Origin: Rodentibacter genomosp. 1
Lineage (GTDB): Bacteria > Pseudomonadota > Gammaproteobacteria > Enterobacterales > Pasteurellaceae
Length of the DNA stretch: 64,000 bases
Direction of reading: 5' to 3'
Assembly (NCBI RefSeq): GCF_001999285.1
Contig: NZ_MLHN01000011.1
Location: 1 to 64,000, forward strand
The notes beneath the pieces were generated by a model. It was not told the DNA's origin. It made no database searches and was given only the letters and a program-made list of their open reading frames with translations. The position numbers were made by a program, and so were the translations under genes. Shown here piece after piece: positions 61,317 to 64,000 of this stretch (position 1 is the stretch's first letter; each line of letters starts with the position of its first letter).

Positions 61317-62078
61317 ATGTTAAATAACAAAATTGCGATTGTGACCGGTGCGGCAAGCGGTATCGGTTTAGCAGTCAGCCAAAGCCTTGCACAAGCAGGT
61401 GTCAAGCTGGTGATGGCGGACATCAATCAAGCCCTTTTAGAACAGGAAGCCAAAAAGCTACAAGCGGCACATATTGTGGCGGATTTATCCAAACGGTCGG
61501 AATGTAAAGCTGTTGTCGATTATGCAGTTGCCGAGTTTGGTGGGGTGGATATTCTAGTGAATGTTGCGGGGATTCAAACGGTTTCACCCATTGCGGATTT
61601 CCCTGAAGATCGTTGGGATTTTATGCTGAATGTGATGCTAACCGCGCCGTTTTTACTCACCAAATATAGTTGGCCTTATATGCAAAACAAGGGTTGGGGA
61701 CGGGTTATCCACTTAAACTCCATTCACGGTTTAGTCGCATCAGAGTTTAAATCTGCCTATGTTTCCGCCAAACACGGGTTATCCGGTTTGACCAAGACGG
61801 CGGCATTAGAAGGAGGGGCATACGGTATTACGGTGAATTCGATTTGTCCTGCCTATGTGAGAACCCCGTTAGTCGATAAACAAATTGCCGATCAAGCCAA
61901 ACATCATGGCATTTCTGAGCAAGAAGTCGTGAGTCAAATTATGTTGCAAAAAGCAGCGGTTAAACGGCTCATTGAACCGGCTGAGATCGGTGAATTTGTT
62001 AAATTCCTCTGTTCCGATGCCGCCGCATCCATTTCAGGGGCTTGTTTACCGATGGATGGCGGTTGGACAGCCGGCTAG
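61317..62078 (+). CDS. 3-hydroxybutyrate dehydrogenase
   Basis: Short-chain dehydrogenase of 253 residues, predicted to oxidise D-3-hydroxybutyrate to acetoacetate with NAD+. Cofactor loop VTGAASGIGLAV near 10; NVAGIQ; catalytic Ser in IHLNSIHGL, and Tyr and Lys in AYVSAKHGLSG near 152. The end QVVSQIMLQ-type region with LCSDAAASISGACLPMDGGW is close to bacterial BdhA/HbdH. The specific call rests on this and on the ato context; it is 30 bp after atoB and is followed by a terminator. Confidence 0.85.
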   Translation: MLNNKIAIVTGAASGIGLAVSQSLAQAGVKLVMADINQALLEQEAKKLQAAHIVADLSKRSECKAVVDYAVAEFGGVDILVNVAGIQTVSPIADFPEDRWDFMLNVMLTAPFLLTKYSWPYMQNKGWGRVIHLNSIHGLVASEFKSAYVSAKHGLSGLTKTAALEGGAYGITVNSICPAYVRTPLVDKQIADQAKHHGISEQEVVSQIMLQKAAVKRLIEPAEIGEFVKFLCSDAAASISGACLPMDGGWTAG

Positions 62079-62086
62079 TACCTCAT

Positions 62087-62127
62087 AGCACAACTCACTG
62101 CAAGCGGTGAGTTGTGCTGTCTTTTTT
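62087..62127 (+). terminator. Rho-independent terminator between the dehydrogenase and the GntP permease
   Basis: Perfect 12-bp stem AGCACAACTCAC / GTGAGTTGTGCT with an 8-nt loop, then GTCTTTTTT, 9 bp after the stop of the dehydrogenase gene. The permease beyond needs readthrough or its own promoter in the 55 bp that remain (an AT-rich TATAAA lies at about 62159). Confidence 0.85.
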
Positions 62128-62182
62128 CAATCAAGAACAAGCAGTACTCAACGTTCATTATAAAAATAATTGGGAGAACCCT

Positions 62183-63508
62183 ATGCTCAGTTTAATCGGC
62201 ATTTTTGTAGGATTAGTTTTGCTTATGTTTTTAGCCTTTCGAGGCTATTCGATTGTTTGGATTGCCCCGTTGTGTGCAGCGATTGTTGCCTTCACAGGCG
62301 GGCTAGATATTTTAGATGCCTATTTAGGCAGTTATATGAATGGCTTGGTCGGCTTTGTTAAAGCCTGGTTCCCTGCTTTTCTATTGAGTGCCGTATTCGG
62401 CAATTTAATGGATGTCACAGGCGGTGCAAAATCCATTGCGGTTTGGCTAACCAAAGTGATGGGATCGAAAAGTGCGATCGCCTCTATTGTGTTAGGCTGT
62501 GCATTATTGACCTATGGCGGCGTGAGTTTATTTGTGGTGGTGTTTGCCGTTTATCCCCTTGCGTTAGCGGTCTTTAAGGAAGCCAATATCAGCCGCCGAC
62601 TAATTCCCGGCACCATTGCTTGCGGGGCATTTACCTTTACGATGACCGCATTGCCCGGTTCACCGCAAATTCAAAACTTAATTCCGACCCAATATTTTGG
62701 CACAGACGCCATGGCGGCACCGATAATGGGCTTAACTGCCTCGGCTATTTTATTTTTCGGCGGGGTGGCGTATCTCGAATATCGCCGTAAAAAATATGCG
62801 GCAAACGGTGAGTATTTTATCGAAGCGGATAATGCGATTGCGACAGAACCGCAGGAACGGCTGCCTAGCCCATTACTGGCAATTCTGCCGTTAGTAAGTG
62901 TGATTGTGGTATTAAATTTTGTGCCGCCGTTAATTGGTTTTAAAAACGGCGATCCGAAAAATATCGTACTGGCGTTATTAGCGGGAATCAGTTTAGTGAT
63001 TTTGCTCAATTTGAAACAACGTAGCCACTTTATTCCCGCTATCGGCAAGGGGGCAAATGGTGCGGTAGGGGCGATTATCAATACCGCAGCGGCTGTCGGC
63101 TTTGGCAGTGTGGTGAGAATGGCACCGGGTTTTGAACATTTAACGGCAATGATCTTAAACATCCCGGGCAGTCCGTTAATTTCATTGTCGGTTGCAGTTA
63201 ATGTTTTAGCCGGTGCAACGGGATCGGCTTCCGGTGGAATGGGCATTGCGTTAGAAGCGTTAGGGGAAAAATATCTTGCGATAGCCAAACAGGCAAGTAT
63301 TTCGCCTGAAGCGTTTCACCGTATCGCCTCACTATCTTCCGGCGGTTTGGATACAATGCCCCATAATGGTGCGGTCTTAACATTACTTAGCAATACGGGA
63401 ATGACGCATAAAGATTCTTATCTTGAGATTGCCGTTACCTCATTTATTATGCCGATTGTAGCCACAATCATTGTCATCTTACTCTTTAGTGTATTTGGCA
63501 TTTATTAA
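62183..63508 (+). CDS. GntP-family permease (probable hydroxybutyrate/organic acid importer)
   Basis: Inner-membrane carrier of 441 residues from ATG 62183 (GGGAG ahead); the 23 residues possible from 62114 lie in the terminator tail and are rejected. About twelve hydrophobic segments. GntP-type marks include FRGYSIVWIAPLCAAIVAFT, LLTYGGVSLFVVVFAVYPLA and the C-terminal LSSGGLDTMPHNGAVLTLL. GntP members next to hydroxybutyrate dehydrogenase genes are usually taken as 3-hydroxybutyrate importers, which fits here; gluconate is less likely, with no gluconate gene nearby. Confidence 0.85.
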   Translation: MLSLIGIFVGLVLLMFLAFRGYSIVWIAPLCAAIVAFTGGLDILDAYLGSYMNGLVGFVKAWFPAFLLSAVFGNLMDVTGGAKSIAVWLTKVMGSKSAIASIVLGCALLTYGGVSLFVVVFAVYPLALAVFKEANISRRLIPGTIACGAFTFTMTALPGSPQIQNLIPTQYFGTDAMAAPIMGLTASAILFFGGVAYLEYRRKKYAANGEYFIEADNAIATEPQERLPSPLLAILPLVSVIVVLNFVPPLIGFKNGDPKNIVLALLAGISLVILLNLKQRSHFIPAIGKGANGAVGAIINTAAAVGFGSVVRMAPGFEHLTAMILNIPGSPLISLSVAVNVLAGATGSASGGMGIALEALGEKYLAIAKQASISPEAFHRIASLSSGGLDTMPHNGAVLTLLSNTGMTHKDSYLEIAVTSFIMPIVATIIVILLFSVFGIY

Positions 63509-63554
63509 ACATTTATCTTGTTGGGCTGAAAACATTCAGTCCAAAACATTCTAT

Positions 63555-63602
63555 AAATTGACCGCACTTTATACCTAAACGGCTAGCAAGTTCGGTCAAT
63601 TT
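63555..63602. terminator. Possible terminator between the GntP permease and uvrA
   Basis: AAATTGACCG (63555-63564) and CGGTCAATTT (63593-63602) pair across a 28-nt loop that holds an uptake signal. The loop is long, so the call is weak. Confidence 0.35.
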
Positions 63603-63604
63603 TT

Positions 63605-64000
63605 CTAAGGTTTTGCTAAAATCGGTTTCAAGAATCTCGCCGTATGAGAGCCTTCCACTTTTGCCACCTCTTCCGGTGTGCCGGTGGCAATGATCTGACC
63701 GCCTCCGCTCCCTCCTTCCGGTCCGAGATCCACAATCCAATCAGCGGTTTTAATCACATCTAAATTATGCTCAATGACAACAATGGTATTGCCCTGATCA
63801 CGCAAGCGGTGCAACACTTCAAGTAATTGTTTAATATCAGCAAAATGCAAACCTGTGGTCGGTTCATCCAAAATATAAAGGGTTTTCCCCGTATCCCGTT
63901 TGGAAAGTTCGGTAGCCAGCTTGACACGCTGTGCTTCCCCGCCGGAAAGTGTCGTGGAAGATTGCCCTAAACGAATGTACGATAACCCTACATCCATTAA
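63605..64000 (-). CDS. uvrA: Excinuclease ABC subunit A, C-terminal part
   Basis: Only the last 131 or so codons are in the window; the gene continues off the right edge. UvrA is the damage-recognition ATPase of nucleotide excision repair. The visible piece is the end of the second ABC domain: signature [18 protein letters not shown], Walker [15 protein letters not shown], the H-loop [10 protein letters not shown], and the C-terminal [20 protein letters not shown]. The C-terminus appears intact. Confidence 0.97.
   Translation of the reverse strand, partial: LMDVGLSYIRLGQSSTTLSGGEAQRVKLATELSKRDTGKTLYILDEPTTGLHFADIKQLLEVLHRLRDQGNTIVVIEHNLDVIKTADWIVDLGPEGGSGGGQIIATGTPEEVAKVEGSHTARFLKPILAKP

Overview
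The window is a chromosomal segment of a gamma-proteobacterium of the family Pasteurellaceae (Haemophilus / Aggregatibacter / Pasteurella side). The main sign is the hin-type DNA uptake signal AAGTGCGGT, which recurs dozens of times on both strands, often as inverted pairs that double as terminators. A competence gene (comE1) with a CRP-S-like site, a Haemophilus-type protein E lipoprotein next to the pfl genes, and very strong resemblance of PNPase, RimM and PflB to the H. influenzae proteins agree with this. Genus and species cannot be fixed from the sequence alone. Composition is AT-rich (my impression is about 40% GC), and nearly everything is ordinary core genome with short intergenic gaps.

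Layout. 1-2.6 kb: the 5' end of a large BapA-like secreted adhesin running off the left edge, whose start is out of frame at an A6 tract, then an OmpA-family lipoprotein and an orphan lipoprotein. 2.6-5.3 kb: a FecBCD/BtuFCD-type ABC importer of unknown substrate. 5.4-10.4 kb: comE1, protein E, and the anaerobic formate block pflA-pflB-focA. 10.5-12.7 kb: the rpsP-rimM-trmD-rplS operon. 12.9-18.9 kb: gdhA, hemB, tatABC, psd, fklB. 19.1-23.0 kb: an Fe3+ ABC importer with a Fur-like box and a hairpin after the binding-protein gene. 23.2-28.1 kb: glyA, purD, purH with a PurR box; purH and purD are separated by a 573-bp palindromic element. 28.3-36.6 kb: doxX, dsbD, arcA, proB, folA, clpB, fau/ygfA. 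36.6-41.5 kb: 6S RNA, zapA, polA and a cysteine-desulfidase-family gene.

41.5-43.3 kb holds a thiosulfate-type YeeE/TusA pair bracketed by two direct copies of a palindromic repeat. 43.3-54.8 kb: a YhcH-family gene, pnp-nlpI-deaD (RNA decay), mltF, an unannotated 49-codon basic ORF, bamD, rluD, pgeF, brnQ. 55.0-63.5 kb: nhaA, then a LysR-controlled ketone-body cluster (atoD-atoA-atoE-atoB, a 3-hydroxybutyrate dehydrogenase and a GntP permease). The predicted route is uptake of 3-hydroxybutyrate or acetoacetate, oxidation to acetoacetate, CoA transfer and thiolysis to acetyl-CoA. The right edge is the C-terminal part of uvrA.

No clearly new multi-gene system was found. The best candidates for something undescribed are the two families of palindromic intergenic elements (25.9-26.5 kb and 41.5/43.1 kb), the possibly phase-variable adhesin start, and the small basic protein after mltF.
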